Made by a program: the position numbers and the translations under genes. Shown here piece by piece: positions 15,599 through 24,609 of a stretch of 64,000 nucleotides of DNA. The notes under the pieces are model-generated. The model did no database searches and was not told the origin of the DNA. It saw nothing but the letters and a program-made list of their open reading frames with translations. Source of the stretch: Phaeobacter sp. G2 (GTDB taxonomy: Bacteria; Pseudomonadota; Alphaproteobacteria; Rhodobacterales; Rhodobacteraceae). Numbering within the stretch: the first letter of the stretch is position 1; every line of letters begins with the position of its first letter. The stretch lies in NCBI GenBank assembly GCA_025163595.1, contig CP104100.1, forward strand, positions 1,798,001-1,862,000, read 5' to 3'.

Positions 15599-15979
15599 GT
15601 GGCGCGATCGAAGATCTGCGTGGCGGCTGGCTGCGATGAGATCGCATTGCCTGGGCTGTCGCATTGCGAAGAGCATGAGGGGGTGCGCAAGGACAAGCTG
15701 AAGGCGCGGCGGCAGGTGGCACAGACTTCGCCGGCTGCTCTGGCTGCGCGGCGATTGTACGCGGATCCGAAATGGAAAGCGGCGCGGCTGGTTCATCTGC
15801 GCCAGCATCCGCTCTGCAAAGACTGCGATGAGTTGGGCGTGGTCGAGGTGGCCACGGATGTGGATCACATCACGCCACACAAAGGCGATCGCAAATTGTT
15901 CTGGGATCGCAAGAATTGGCAGAGCCTTTGCCACTCTTGTCACAGCCGCAAGACCGCGCGTGAGGTGTTCCGCCGATAG
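15599..15979 (+). CDS. HNH endonuclease, packaging-associated
   Basis: 126 residues from a GTG at 15599, which gives the natural N-terminus ARSKICVAAGCDE. Two zinc-binding knuckles frame the HNH core: C-x-x-C in HPLCKDCDEL, the catalytic VDHITPHKGD, the Asn in RKNWQSLCHSCH, and a final C-x-x-C. Genes of this type lie immediately upstream of the terminase in many HK97-like phages, where the enzyme assists terminase cleavage. Here it precedes the small terminase gene by 110 bases. Confidence 0.9.
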   Translation: MARSKICVAAGCDEIALPGLSHCEEHEGVRKDKLKARRQVAQTSPAALAARRLYADPKWKAARLVHLRQHPLCKDCDELGVVEVATDVDHITPHKGDRKLFWDRKNWQSLCHSCHSRKTAREVFRR

Positions 15980-16088
15980 GGGGGGTATCTCAAAACTGAG
16001 GCCCCACAATACAAACCGGACGGATAACCTTTTTTTACGCGACCGGGAAATTGGAGAGAAAAACCCACTTTGAGAGGAGGGATGAGAA

Positions 16089-16547
16089 ATGAAGGGACGC
16101 AAGCCGGATCTGCAAAATGTCATCCCCATGAAGGGGGATATCCAAAGAGAAATACCGGCGGCGCCGGACTTCATGGATGATCTCGCCCGTGATGTCTGGG
16201 ATGAGCTGGTGCCGGAACTGGTGAAGAAAGAACGGATGGAACTGCTCTTCAAATATCAGTTTGCGAGCTACTGCGTGGCGGTGTCAAATTTCATTTCCTC
16301 TACCAATACGGTGGCGATGGAAGGCCAGTTTTATGACACTGGCAAGGGGCGCAACGGCAATCAAAAGCGCAAGCATCCAGCGCTGACCTTGCAGGAAACG
16401 GCGGCAAACACGATGCGGAGAGAGGCTGCTCTGTTTGGTTTGAGCCCAGTGGATGAGGCTCGGCTGGGGGCTGGAAGCCAAGGCGAGTTGTTTGATCAAG
16501 TAATGGCGCAGCTGAATAAACCTACTGGAACCAATGGAACCAATTGA
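16089..16547 (+). CDS. terS: Terminase small subunit, P27 family
   Basis: 152 residues. The N-terminus MKGRKPDLQNVIPMKGD is the typical start of P27-type small terminases (GRKP...L), followed by the helical WDELVPEL segment and C-terminal TLQETAANTMRREAALFGLSPVDEARL, which is diagnostic. It recognises phage DNA for packaging together with the large subunit, whose gene overlaps its last 14 bases. Confidence 0.9.
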   Translation: MKGRKPDLQNVIPMKGDIQREIPAAPDFMDDLARDVWDELVPELVKKERMELLFKYQFASYCVAVSNFISSTNTVAMEGQFYDTGKGRNGNQKRKHPALTLQETAANTMRREAALFGLSPVDEARLGAGSQGELFDQVMAQLNKPTGTNGTN

Positions 16548-18201
16548 CCACCCTGTCAGCCGCTATGCGCTGGGGGTTGTTGAGGGGGATCTGGTTGCGG
16601 GCGATCTGGTGCGGATGGCCTGCGAGCGCCACCTGATGGATCTGGAAACCGGGGCCGATCGCGGGCTGTTTTTTGATTGCCAGGCCGCCAGCCGGATTAT
16701 CAACTGGGGCGGCATGCTGCAGCACACAACCGGGCCGATGGCTGGCCAGCCTCTGAAGCTGGAACCCTGGCAGGAATTTAGGCATGGTTCTGTCTTTGGC
16801 TGGAAGCGATCGGAAACCGGTCTGCGGCGGTTCCAGTCGACCTATCACCAGGTGGGCAAGAAGAACGGCAAAACCACGGATACGGCGGTGCCGATGCTCT
16901 ATACCCAGTTGTTTGATGGTGAGGCGGCGCCGCAGGGCTATTGCGCGGCGACCACCAAGAACCAGGCGGGGCTGCTATTCAAAGAAATGAAGCGGATGAT
17001 CAAGCGATCACCGCTCTTGCGCGAATTCATGGATGTCTCACGCACCGCGATCGAGACTGCCAAAACAGACGGGCTGATTGCCTGTCTGAGCCGGGACGGT
17101 GATTCCTCGGATGGGATTAACCCCAGCTTTCTGGCGCGCGACGAAATGCACCGCTGGACCGATCGCGAACTGGCGGACACGATTGTTGAGAGCATGATCG
17201 CACGTGCGCAGCCGATCGATTGGGTGATCACCACGGCGGGGCAAGACCGCGCATCGCTCTGCGGTGAGCTGCGCGACTATGGCGAAAGTGTGCTGCGCGG
17301 CGGCGTCGAGGATGATGCCTTTTTTGGCTACATCGCAGAGCCGCCCGCAGATTGTGATCCGGCGGACCCGCAGTTCTGGGCCATGGGCAACCCCAATCTG
17401 GGGGTGAGCAAAAAGATCGATGCGATGCAGTCGACGCTGAAAAAGGCTCTGGCGATCGCGGGGCGCATGCCCAACTTCAAGCGCTTTCACTTGAACCTCT
17501 GGACTGAAGGGGCAGAGACCTGGATTGCGCGGGATATCTGGGACAAGGGCATGGCCAGCGCGCCGTTTGACATAGAGCGCCTGTATGGCCGCAAAGCCTG
17601 GGTCGGGCTGGATCTGTCCAACAAGATCGACACTACGGCGATTGTGATCGCGGTGCCAGTTGATGGGCTGATCTACCTGGTCGCCTTCACCTTCCTGCCA
17701 GAAGGGCCCAAGGGATTTATTCAGCGGGCGCAATCGGAAAAGCGGGAATATGTCGGCTGGCGTGATCAGGGGTGGCTGGAGATCCACAAAGGCGGAACCA
17801 TTGATGAGGATGAGCTGGCCACCCGGTTGGAATGGATCCGCCAGCACTTTGATCTGCAGGAAGTGGCCTATGACCCCTGGGGCATGAAGTATCTGGCCGA
17901 CAAGCTGGACAAGCGCCGGTTTCCGATGGTGGAGCACCGGCAGGGCTATCAGTCGATGTCAAACCCGATGAAGCGGTTTGAAGAGAAAGTGATGGAAAAC
18001 AGGATCCGTCACGGCGGCAATCCAATGCTGGCTTGGCAGGTTGGCAATGTTCACCGGGATGAGGATGCCTCCGAGAATGTGAAGCCAAACAAAAAGAAAT
18101 CATCGGGCCGGATCGATGCGGCGGTGGCCGCGATCATGGCGCTGGGGCGCGCCGAGGCGGGCGAACAGAAACGCAAAGCGCGGGAAGTCGAGGTAGTATG
18201 A
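16534..18201 (+). CDS. terL: Terminase large subunit
   Basis: 555 residues, normal for HK97-type large terminases. The ATPase part has a Walker A-like HQVGKKNGKTT (about residues 106-116) and a Walker B/acidic FLARDEMHRW (about 200-209). The C-terminal nuclease part starts with VGLDLSNKIDTTAIV (about 357-371), whose Asp residues coordinate metal, and includes the YDPWG motif (about 448). It cuts and pumps DNA into the prohead through the portal encoded next. It overlaps both neighbours by a few bases. Confidence 0.95.
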   Translation: MEPIDHPVSRYALGVVEGDLVAGDLVRMACERHLMDLETGADRGLFFDCQAASRIINWGGMLQHTTGPMAGQPLKLEPWQEFRHGSVFGWKRSETGLRRFQSTYHQVGKKNGKTTDTAVPMLYTQLFDGEAAPQGYCAATTKNQAGLLFKEMKRMIKRSPLLREFMDVSRTAIETAKTDGLIACLSRDGDSSDGINPSFLARDEMHRWTDRELADTIVESMIARAQPIDWVITTAGQDRASLCGELRDYGESVLRGGVEDDAFFGYIAEPPADCDPADPQFWAMGNPNLGVSKKIDAMQSTLKKALAIAGRMPNFKRFHLNLWTEGAETWIARDIWDKGMASAPFDIERLYGRKAWVGLDLSNKIDTTAIVIAVPVDGLIYLVAFTFLPEGPKGFIQRAQSEKREYVGWRDQGWLEIHKGGTIDEDELATRLEWIRQHFDLQEVAYDPWGMKYLADKLDKRRFPMVEHRQGYQSMSNPMKRFEEKVMENRIRHGGNPMLAWQVGNVHRDEDASENVKPNKKKSSGRIDAAVAAIMALGRAEAGEQKRKAREVEVV

Positions 18202-19478
18202 AAATCTTTGGAATGGATTTTTCGCGTGGTTCAGATGAGACGGTTGTGCAGCGGGTGGAACCGCCTGTGATGTCTGCCGAGGCGGCGACCTCTGGTACCA
18301 TGAAGCCGGAACCTTGGTTGTCTGATATTGCCTGGGGCGGTTCTGGCGGGCGCTTGGCGAAGCACCTGCCGCGCGTCTCTCCACAGCGGGGCGAACAGCA
18401 TGCGACAGTGTTTGCCTGCTGCAATAACATCGCCGGGGATCTTGCCAAAGTGCCGTTGAAGCTTTGGCAGCGTAAAGGCGACGGGGAAGAGGTGCGGGTG
18501 CGAGATCATCCGGCGGCCTATCTGCTGAATGTCGAGGCCTCGGAGGGTGTGCCGGCCAAGGTGATGCGACTTGCTCTGATCTATGCCTGGGCGCTGCGCG
18601 GCAATAGCTATGCCTATGGCCCGCGCGATCGCGGCGGCGAGCTGGAGCTGATCGAGATAATCAACCAGGATGCCTGCACGATGCTGCGCTCTGGCCGGTC
18701 GCGGTTCTATGATTTTACCGATGGGGCAGACGTGCAGCGTCGCGCGCCCAGCCGGTCGATGGTGCATCTGCGCTATTTGGCGCTGGATGGCTGGACGGGC
18801 CGGTCTCCTTTGCAGGTCGCAACTGAGAGCGTTGGATTGGCTTTTGCCGGGCAAGAGGCGGCGGGCCGGTCTGTTTCTGGCGCCCATGCCAAGGCCTTTC
18901 TGAAACTAGGTGAAGGCTATGAAGACGATGCGGCGCGGACCCGCAATGCGCGGCGGCTCAAGGATCACATCACCAATCCGAACTCGGATGGCATTCCGGT
19001 TCTGGGGCCGGAGGATGATATCAAAAGCCTTGATCTGACAGCGGCAGATCAGGAGCTACTGGCCAGCCGCAAGTTTGACCGCGAGCAATTGGCTGCAATT
19101 TACCGGATGCCGCCCAGCAAATTGCAGATGCTGGAAAACGGAGTGAAGGCAAACGGCGAACAGCAGGCGATCGATTATCTGACGGATTGCCTCTTGCACT
19201 GGTCGGGGTTGGCAGAGGAAGCCATGGCGATGTCGGTGCTGACGCGGGGCGAAAGAGATAGCGGCATGTTCCTGCGCCATGACTTTGGCGCTTTGCTGCA
19301 GCCCACAATCAAAGATCAGATCGAGGCGGTGACCAAGGCGGTTGGGGGGCCGATCTATACCCCGAATGAGGGGCGCAAAAAGGTTGGGCTACCGGCCACG
19401 GAAAATGGCAACAAGATGAACCCTGCGCCCAACATGACCCGCAAAGAAGAGGCAAAGCCGAAAGGAAAAGAGCAATGA
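18198..19478 (+). CDS. Portal protein, HK97 family
   Basis: 426 residues. Recognisable features include the early VFACCNNIAGDLAKVPLKLW segment (about 72-91), the central SPLQVATESVGLA, and REQLAAIYRMPPSKL near residue 297, followed by LLHWSGLAEEAM. These are typical of HK97-type portals, which form the dodecameric vertex ring for DNA entry. The Lys-rich C-terminus is short. ATGA overlaps with the terminase and with the protease gene. Confidence 0.92.
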   Translation: MKIFGMDFSRGSDETVVQRVEPPVMSAEAATSGTMKPEPWLSDIAWGGSGGRLAKHLPRVSPQRGEQHATVFACCNNIAGDLAKVPLKLWQRKGDGEEVRVRDHPAAYLLNVEASEGVPAKVMRLALIYAWALRGNSYAYGPRDRGGELELIEIINQDACTMLRSGRSRFYDFTDGADVQRRAPSRSMVHLRYLALDGWTGRSPLQVATESVGLAFAGQEAAGRSVSGAHAKAFLKLGEGYEDDAARTRNARRLKDHITNPNSDGIPVLGPEDDIKSLDLTAADQELLASRKFDREQLAAIYRMPPSKLQMLENGVKANGEQQAIDYLTDCLLHWSGLAEEAMAMSVLTRGERDSGMFLRHDFGALLQPTIKDQIEAVTKAVGGPIYTPNEGRKKVGLPATENGNKMNPAPNMTRKEEAKPKGKEQ

Positions 19479-20398
19479 CAGTGACCACTATTGCAGCCCT
19501 GTTGGGGGCCGCGCCGCTGGCAATGTCCGAGCATGGGTTGCCCATGTTGTCGATGGGGTTGCCAAAGGAAGAGGCTGTTTCCTCGGTTGATGTGTCAGCC
19601 ATGGGTGGTGATGCGATCAAGTTTGAACGTGGCCAGCGGTTTGCGGTGCATCGCGGCGTTGCCTTTGTTCCGGTGCGGGGCATCCTTACGCCAAACTCGG
19701 CCATGCTGGAGCGCTATCTGGGCTGGGCCACCTATCACGGGTTGGCAGAAACCATGGCGGCAGTCACTGCCAGCGATGAGGTGCAGGCCACGGTGATGTT
19801 GTTTGACACGCCGGGCGGCTCAGTGATGGGCATTCAGGCCGCAGTGCAGGCGGTTCGCGCGGCAGTCTCGGTCAAGCCGGTGCATGGCTTGGTGCATCCG
19901 TTGGCGGCCTCGGCAGGCTACTGGCTGGCCAGCCAGTGCAGCGATTTGAGCGCCACCCCTGGCTCCTGGGTTGGCTCGGTTGGGACCATGGCCACAATGG
20001 CTCAACCAATGCAGCCGGGATCCGGTGGCAACCAGGTCTTTATTCAGACCTCGGCCCATGCCGGTGCCAAGCGGCCTGACCCGTCAACAGATGAGGGCAA
20101 ACAACTGACCCAGATGCGCCTGGATGAAATGGAAGGCGAATTCCTGGCAGCGGTCTCCGAGGGGCGCAAAATTGCAGTTGAAGACCTCCCTGGGCGGATG
20201 AGCCGAACGGATAATGTCGAGGATGGTGGCGACGTGTTTTGGGGCGCGGATGCCATCAGCCGCGGGCTGGTGGATGCAGGAGAAACTCTGCCCGACTTTC
20301 TGGCGCGCATCGGCGGGCTTTATGCGCCCAAACCGCGCCCCAAAACACGGGCTGCCATGGCACTGGCCGAAGCCGCCCAGGCGCAAGCCACCCTTTAA
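19475..20398 (+). CDS. S49-family prohead protease
   Basis: 307 residues. The SppA-like fold is shown by VMLFDTPGGSVMGIQAAVQA (about 107-126), HPLAASAGYWLASQC with the nucleophilic Ser of the SAGY motif (about 148), and SWVGSVGTMATM following. A Lys in the usual partner position cannot be assigned by eye. The position between portal and capsid matches the capsid maturation protease that removes the scaffold part of the capsid protein. C-terminus Ala-rich. Confidence 0.92.
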   Translation: MTVTTIAALLGAAPLAMSEHGLPMLSMGLPKEEAVSSVDVSAMGGDAIKFERGQRFAVHRGVAFVPVRGILTPNSAMLERYLGWATYHGLAETMAAVTASDEVQATVMLFDTPGGSVMGIQAAVQAVRAAVSVKPVHGLVHPLAASAGYWLASQCSDLSATPGSWVGSVGTMATMAQPMQPGSGGNQVFIQTSAHAGAKRPDPSTDEGKQLTQMRLDEMEGEFLAAVSEGRKIAVEDLPGRMSRTDNVEDGGDVFWGADAISRGLVDAGETLPDFLARIGGLYAPKPRPKTRAAMALAEAAQAQATL

Positions 20399-20507
20399 AC
20401 CTCACGATTAGTCACCGGCACCCCTGCCTGTGTTCACCTCGCGCATTTGCGGCGGGGCCAATTGGGCTGCGATTCTGCAGCCTTTCCATGACGAAAAGGA
20501 AACCAAC

Positions 20508-21812
20508 ATGGATATCAACGATCTGCGCCGCATGCTGAAGGCGGCGGCTGAAAATATGGGTACCACGGCAAAGGCGCTGGATGATTTGGAAGCCAGCGGC
20601 ACTGCCGAGGCCAGCGCGATCGAGGCGGCGACTGCTGCCTTTGATGCGGCCAAGAAAGAATTCGACGGGTTGAAGGTCCGCGTCGCACGGGCTGAGGATG
20701 TCGAGGCGGCCCAGTCCAGCGCAGCGGGTTCTGAACAAGATAGCGGCGGGGTTGGATCTGGTCGTATTCCTGGGAAGGTTGCCAGTACTGATAATCAGGG
20801 TGTCGACACCGGGTTGATGGTTGCCGCATTGGCCAATGCCGGGGGTAATCGTGACCAAGCTGTTGCAGCGCTGGAGCAGCAGGGGCATAGCGGGATTTCA
20901 GCCGCCCTGTCTGGCGCTGTGCAAAGCGCTGGTGGGGTGTTGATCCCGCGCCCGCAGTCTGAGGTTTTGATCAAGCTGCTCACTCCTAAAGTGGTTGTGC
21001 GCAAACTTGGCGCGGTGGTTCACGACATGCCAGCGGGTATGATGCGCAAAGGGCGCGAAGCAAGCCCTCCAACCGCTGGCTACATCGGGGAAAACGCGGC
21101 GATTGTCGAAAGCGAGCCTACTTTTGACCATGTTGATCAGGATTTCAAAACCCTGGCTGCGCTGGTCCCGATCGGCAATGCTTTGCTGGCGCATGGTAGC
21201 CCTAGCATTGGGGCTTCTGTGCGGAACCAGCTCTTGACCTTTATGGGTTTGCGCGAAGACTTGGCGTTTATTCGCGGTGATGGTTCTGGGAATACACCCA
21301 AAGGTCTGCGGAATTGGTGCTTGCCTGGGCATTTGGAGGCTGCGGTTGCCAATACGCCCGCTGTGGTCGAGGCAAAGCTGCGTTGGCTGGTAAGCGTGGT
21401 TGAAGACAGCAACGTGCCAATGCTGAGCTGTGGCTGGATTATGCGCGGCGCAACCAAGCATTTCCTGGCCAGCCTGCGCGACCCTTCCGGTGCAAAAATG
21501 TATCCATCGATCGATGCCAGCAATACGTTGCACGGTTTTCCGATTGAGACCACTTCGCAGGTTCCGAACAATTTGGGCGGTGGCACTGATACCGAAATCA
21601 CCTTTGCCGATTTCTCGCAGATCATGATTGGCGATGCTCAAGAAATTCGCGTGGCGACCTCAACTGAGGCGACCTACGTGGATACAGGCGGCAACACTGT
21701 TTCTGCTTTCCAGCGCGATCAGACCTTGATGCGTGCGATCTCGCGGCACGACCTGGCACCGGAGCATGACGAGGCGATCTCGGTGCTGACTGGTACCGGC
21801 TGGGGTCTCTAA
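20508..21812 (+). CDS. Major capsid protein, HK97 family, with N-terminal scaffold part
   Basis: 434 residues from ATG 20508, selected for the AAAAGGA site and the natural start MDINDLRRML. Residues 1-75 are a helical delta-domain-like coiled coil (LKAAAENMGTTAKALDDLEA), as expected for a scaffold removed by the protease. The HK97 fold part starts near 150 (VLIPRPQSEVLIKLLTPKV) and includes SFIRGDGSGNTPKGL-type sequence (LAFIRGDGSGNTPKGL, about 261-276). It lies at the standard position after the protease gene. Confidence 0.92.
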   Translation: MDINDLRRMLKAAAENMGTTAKALDDLEASGTAEASAIEAATAAFDAAKKEFDGLKVRVARAEDVEAAQSSAAGSEQDSGGVGSGRIPGKVASTDNQGVDTGLMVAALANAGGNRDQAVAALEQQGHSGISAALSGAVQSAGGVLIPRPQSEVLIKLLTPKVVVRKLGAVVHDMPAGMMRKGREASPPTAGYIGENAAIVESEPTFDHVDQDFKTLAALVPIGNALLAHGSPSIGASVRNQLLTFMGLREDLAFIRGDGSGNTPKGLRNWCLPGHLEAAVANTPAVVEAKLRWLVSVVEDSNVPMLSCGWIMRGATKHFLASLRDPSGAKMYPSIDASNTLHGFPIETTSQVPNNLGGGTDTEITFADFSQIMIGDAQEIRVATSTEATYVDTGGNTVSAFQRDQTLMRAISRHDLAPEHDEAISVLTGTGWGL

Positions 21813-21887
21813 ACCCCTCTGAACGGCGCGACAATCAGGGTGGCCTAGCGGTCGCCCTTTTCTTTTCCTGAGACTTGGAGACGTGAG

Positions 21888-22352
21888 ATGACACGTATCA
21901 TCGTGAAATTCCTTGCGGGATATTCCCGCTACAACAAAGGCGAAACCGCAGCTTTTGATGAAGAGAAGGCAAAGCAGCTTTGCGCTGGGAAGTCCCCAGT
22001 TGCAGAGATGGTTGGGCCGGTGAAACAACCAACTGCCATGACCAGCGCGGATATTGATCTGCTGGGCCGTGAACGCGAAGAGCTGACCTTGGCTGGCAAG
22101 AATATTGCCGACCAGGTGGCGAGCGTAGAACGCCGCGAACAGGAGTTGGCGGCTGGCGTGTCTGGCCTTGAGGATCGTGAGCGGGATCTGGCGGCGCGTG
22201 AATTGGCACTGGCTGAGCGAGTGAGCGCAATCGAGGTCGCCGAGGTTTCCAATGCAGATCCGGCGCCTGCGGATAAGGCCGAGGGTGAAGTCTCGTCGGA
22301 AGCCAAAGGCAAGGCACCTGGCGCACCGCCAAAGCAGGGCGCGAAATCGTAA
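21888..22352 (+). CDS. Head-region protein with coiled coil
   Basis: 154 residues with GGAG upstream of ATG 21888. The N-terminus MTRIIVKFLAGYSRYNKGET followed by AAFDEEKAKQLCAGK is a short beta-rich module often found just after capsid genes. Residues 55-115 are a heptad-like coiled coil (REREELTLAGKNIADQVASV...), and the tail is low-complexity Ala/Lys. It may be a capsid-associated or connector accessory protein; no firm family. Confidence 0.65.
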   Translation: MTRIIVKFLAGYSRYNKGETAAFDEEKAKQLCAGKSPVAEMVGPVKQPTAMTSADIDLLGREREELTLAGKNIADQVASVERREQELAAGVSGLEDRERDLAARELALAERVSAIEVAEVSNADPAPADKAEGEVSSEAKGKAPGAPPKQGAKS

Positions 22353-22364
22353 GGAGCGCGGGAT

Positions 22365-22940
22365 ATGCGGGTAATCGATGTCGATCCTTTAGTGCCAGGT
22401 GTGGCGCTGGAAGACTTCAAAAAGTCAATTCACTTCCTGGTGGATGATCCAGATGAAGAGACAGCGCTGCAGCTTGCCTTGCAATCGGCAGAGGCTGCGG
22501 TTGCAACGGCTACGGGTTGCCCGCTTGCCCCGCGTTTAGTCGAATTTGTAGCCACGCGCGGTGGTTGGTGCCGGTGGTGGTTTCCTGTGCTGCCGGTGCA
22601 GGAACTGGTTGGCTTGGCTCTTGATGACGGTGTGGGTGGTTGGGCCGATCAGTCTCTTGATGGGGCTTGGGTGCAGCAGGCTTTTGATGAGCCACAGCTT
22701 GTCCTTGGTCCTGCCTGGGCTGGGCGCTCTGCCAGTGGCGATCTGATCCGCATACAGGCACGGGTTGGCGGCGCTGATGCGCAGACGCTGCCACGGTTGC
22801 GGCAGGCGGTGATCCTGTTGGCAAAGGAATGGTTCGAGGCGGGGATTGCGCTGGATGGCGAAGACGTGCCCCGCATGTCTTTTGGAGTGCATCGCTTGTT
22901 GAAACAGGCGCGCTACCGTCGCCCTTGCGAGGTCGAGTGA
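22365..22940 (+). CDS. Head-tail connector protein, gp6-like
   Basis: 191 residues. It contains the helical DEETALQLALQSAEAAVATATG segment (about 31-52) typical of HK97 gp6/gp15-like connector proteins, a central beta-rich part, and TLPRLRQAVILLAKEWFEAG (about 144-163). The protein forms the ring below the portal. It overlaps the next gene by one base (TGATG). Confidence 0.8.
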   Translation: MRVIDVDPLVPGVALEDFKKSIHFLVDDPDEETALQLALQSAEAAVATATGCPLAPRLVEFVATRGGWCRWWFPVLPVQELVGLALDDGVGGWADQSLDGAWVQQAFDEPQLVLGPAWAGRSASGDLIRIQARVGGADAQTLPRLRQAVILLAKEWFEAGIALDGEDVPRMSFGVHRLLKQARYRRPCEVE

Positions 22941-23275
22941 TGGGATTGAGGTTTGATCGAAAAGTCACCTTTCTCAATTCTGTAGTGGAAAAAAACGACG
23001 CTGGCGAAATGGAGGCAGTGAGCTGGCAGGAGGGCAGGAAGGCCTGGGCCAGCTATACGCCGGTTTCCGATGGTGAGCGGTTGCAAGCTGCAGCGGTTCA
23101 ACAAAAGGCCGAGGCTCGTTTTGTTGTTCGCTGGCATGCGTCCTTGGCAAGTCTTGATGGTGAAAACCGCCTGCACTTTGAGGGCGCAGATTGGCACGTC
23201 ACCGGAATCAAGGAAGTTGGGCGGCGGCGGGCGTTGGAGATTTCGGCCTGGAAAATTCACAAGGCGGGTGGCTGA
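22940..23275 (+). CDS. Head closure / head-tail adaptor protein
   Basis: 111 residues from ATG 22940, in the TGATG overlap. The pattern FDRKVTFLNSVVEKNDAGEM, WASYTPVSDGERLQAAAVQ and HFEGADWHVTGIKEVGRRR is that of the phage head-tail joining family (SPP1 gp16-like). It closes the DNA channel after packaging. Its gene lies between connector and tail-completion genes, as expected. Confidence 0.85.
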   Translation: MGLRFDRKVTFLNSVVEKNDAGEMEAVSWQEGRKAWASYTPVSDGERLQAAAVQQKAEARFVVRWHASLASLDGENRLHFEGADWHVTGIKEVGRRRALEISAWKIHKAGG

Positions 23276-23276
23276 T

Positions 23277-23762
23277 ATGGTTGCGAAGCTTCGCATTGAG
23301 GGATCCGGCGATATTGAGCGCGCCCTGGTGCAGCTCACGCGGGGGCAATCCAAAGCCTCGGGACGGCGGGCGCTGAAGAAGGTTTTGAAGCCGGTAGCAG
23401 CAACGGCTGAAACCATGGCGGGCGGCAAGTTCAAAGTTGCCGTGACTAGCAAGCTGGACAAGGGGCAGAAACGGGGCGCGCGCGGAGATCAGGGGCGCAA
23501 CCGCGTGGCCATGTATGTGGGGCCCGTGCAGGAAGATGGCAGTCTCGCGACCCATGCTCACCTTTATGAGGATGGCACCGCGCCGAGATATCAGAAATCC
23601 ACGGGAAAATTCACCGGCGAAATGCCCGCTAACCCCTTCATGCGCCCAGCCTGGGATCTCTATGCGCCGGGGATGCTGGAGGCGCTGGGGTTGGAGATCC
23701 GCAAGGATATTGAAAAGGCGCTGGAGCGGGCGCGGCGCAAAGCTTTGAGGGCGGCGAAATGA
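23277..23762 (+). CDS. HK97 gp10-like tail-completion protein
   Basis: 161 residues from ATG 23277. The start LRIEGSGDIERALVQL and the central AMYVGPVQEDGSLATHAHLYEDGT, followed by PFMRPAWD, are characteristic of the HK97-gp10/neck protein family (the E-G-T...P-x-x-P-F-M-R-P-A pattern). It acts at the head-tail interface. The stop overlaps the next start. Confidence 0.85.
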   Translation: MVAKLRIEGSGDIERALVQLTRGQSKASGRRALKKVLKPVAATAETMAGGKFKVAVTSKLDKGQKRGARGDQGRNRVAMYVGPVQEDGSLATHAHLYEDGTAPRYQKSTGKFTGEMPANPFMRPAWDLYAPGMLEALGLEIRKDIEKALERARRKALRAAK

Positions 23763-24121
23763 GCATGGAACGCGATCTAAGAGTTTTGCTCGAAACCATT
23801 GGCCATCCGGTGATCTGGGGCATGTTTGGAAAAGATGTCAGCTTTCCACGGATCAGCCTGCAGCGCGTTGGCACGGTGACAGCCTATTCTCTGAAGGGGC
23901 GATCAAATTTGGAAGCCGCGCGGGTGCAGGTGAATATTGATAGCCTGTCTTATGGCGCGCTGATCTCTCTGGGTCCTCAGGTTTCAAATCTTCTGACAGA
24001 ATATAGCGGTGGATCTGTGATCCGCTGCAAAGAACTCTCGCGCCGGGACGGATCATCCGAGACCGGCGGGGAAGTAGTCCGGCGTCAAATGCTGGATTTT
24101 CAGGTGCGCTACCGCGCCTGA
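23759..24121 (+). CDS. Tail terminator protein, DUF3168 family
   Basis: 120 residues. The pattern ERDLRVLLETI, PRISLQRVG, and VQVNIDSLSYGALISLGPQV matches DUF3168 tail-terminator proteins, which cap the tail tube and join it to the head. ATGA overlap with the gp10-like gene; followed 47 bases later by the major tail protein. Confidence 0.85.
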   Translation: MSMERDLRVLLETIGHPVIWGMFGKDVSFPRISLQRVGTVTAYSLKGRSNLEAARVQVNIDSLSYGALISLGPQVSNLLTEYSGGSVIRCKELSRRDGSSETGGEVVRRQMLDFQVRYRA

Positions 24122-24168
24122 CCTTCGCCGGGTGACCGGCTATCTGAAAAACTGAAAGGAATAAGCCA

Positions 24169-24609
24169 ATGGCAGAAAATGTCATTCCGGGCGATCTGTG
24201 CGATGTGCAGTGGTCTGAAGACGGGGTCGCCTGGGAGGTGATCAAGGGATGCAAAACAGTTGGTATCCCCGAGGAAAGCCCGGAATACCGGGACCGCACC
24301 TCGCTGGACAGCCCTGGCCGCAGCAAGGAATACGGCGTCGGCCTGACCGATACGGGCGAGCTGACGCTGAGCTGTTTCTACTCGTCCGATCTTTATGAAC
24401 AAGCGCTGGCCCGCAAAGGCAAGGTGATCTTCTTCAAGGTGGAGCTGCCCGCTGTGGACGGCGAGCAGCTCACCGGGGATGCCTTTGATTACAAGGCCTT
24501 TGTGAACCCCTCTATTCCGTCGATGGACGTGGATGGCGATCTGATGACCGATCTCAAACTGCGCCCGACGGGTGTGGTTGGATGGACCAAAGGGGATCCA
24601 GTCGTATGA
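24169..24609 (+). CDS. Major tail (tube) protein
   Basis: 146 residues. Beta-rich, with CDVQWSEDGVAWEVIKGCKT near the start, PEYRDRTSLDSPGRSKEYG in the middle and KLRPTGVVGW at the end, as in TP901-1/GTA-like tail tube proteins. The position between the tail terminator and the frameshifted chaperone pair is standard for siphoviruses. AAAGGA precedes the start. Confidence 0.85.
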   Translation: MAENVIPGDLCDVQWSEDGVAWEVIKGCKTVGIPEESPEYRDRTSLDSPGRSKEYGVGLTDTGELTLSCFYSSDLYEQALARKGKVIFFKVELPAVDGEQLTGDAFDYKAFVNPSIPSMDVDGDLMTDLKLRPTGVVGWTKGDPVV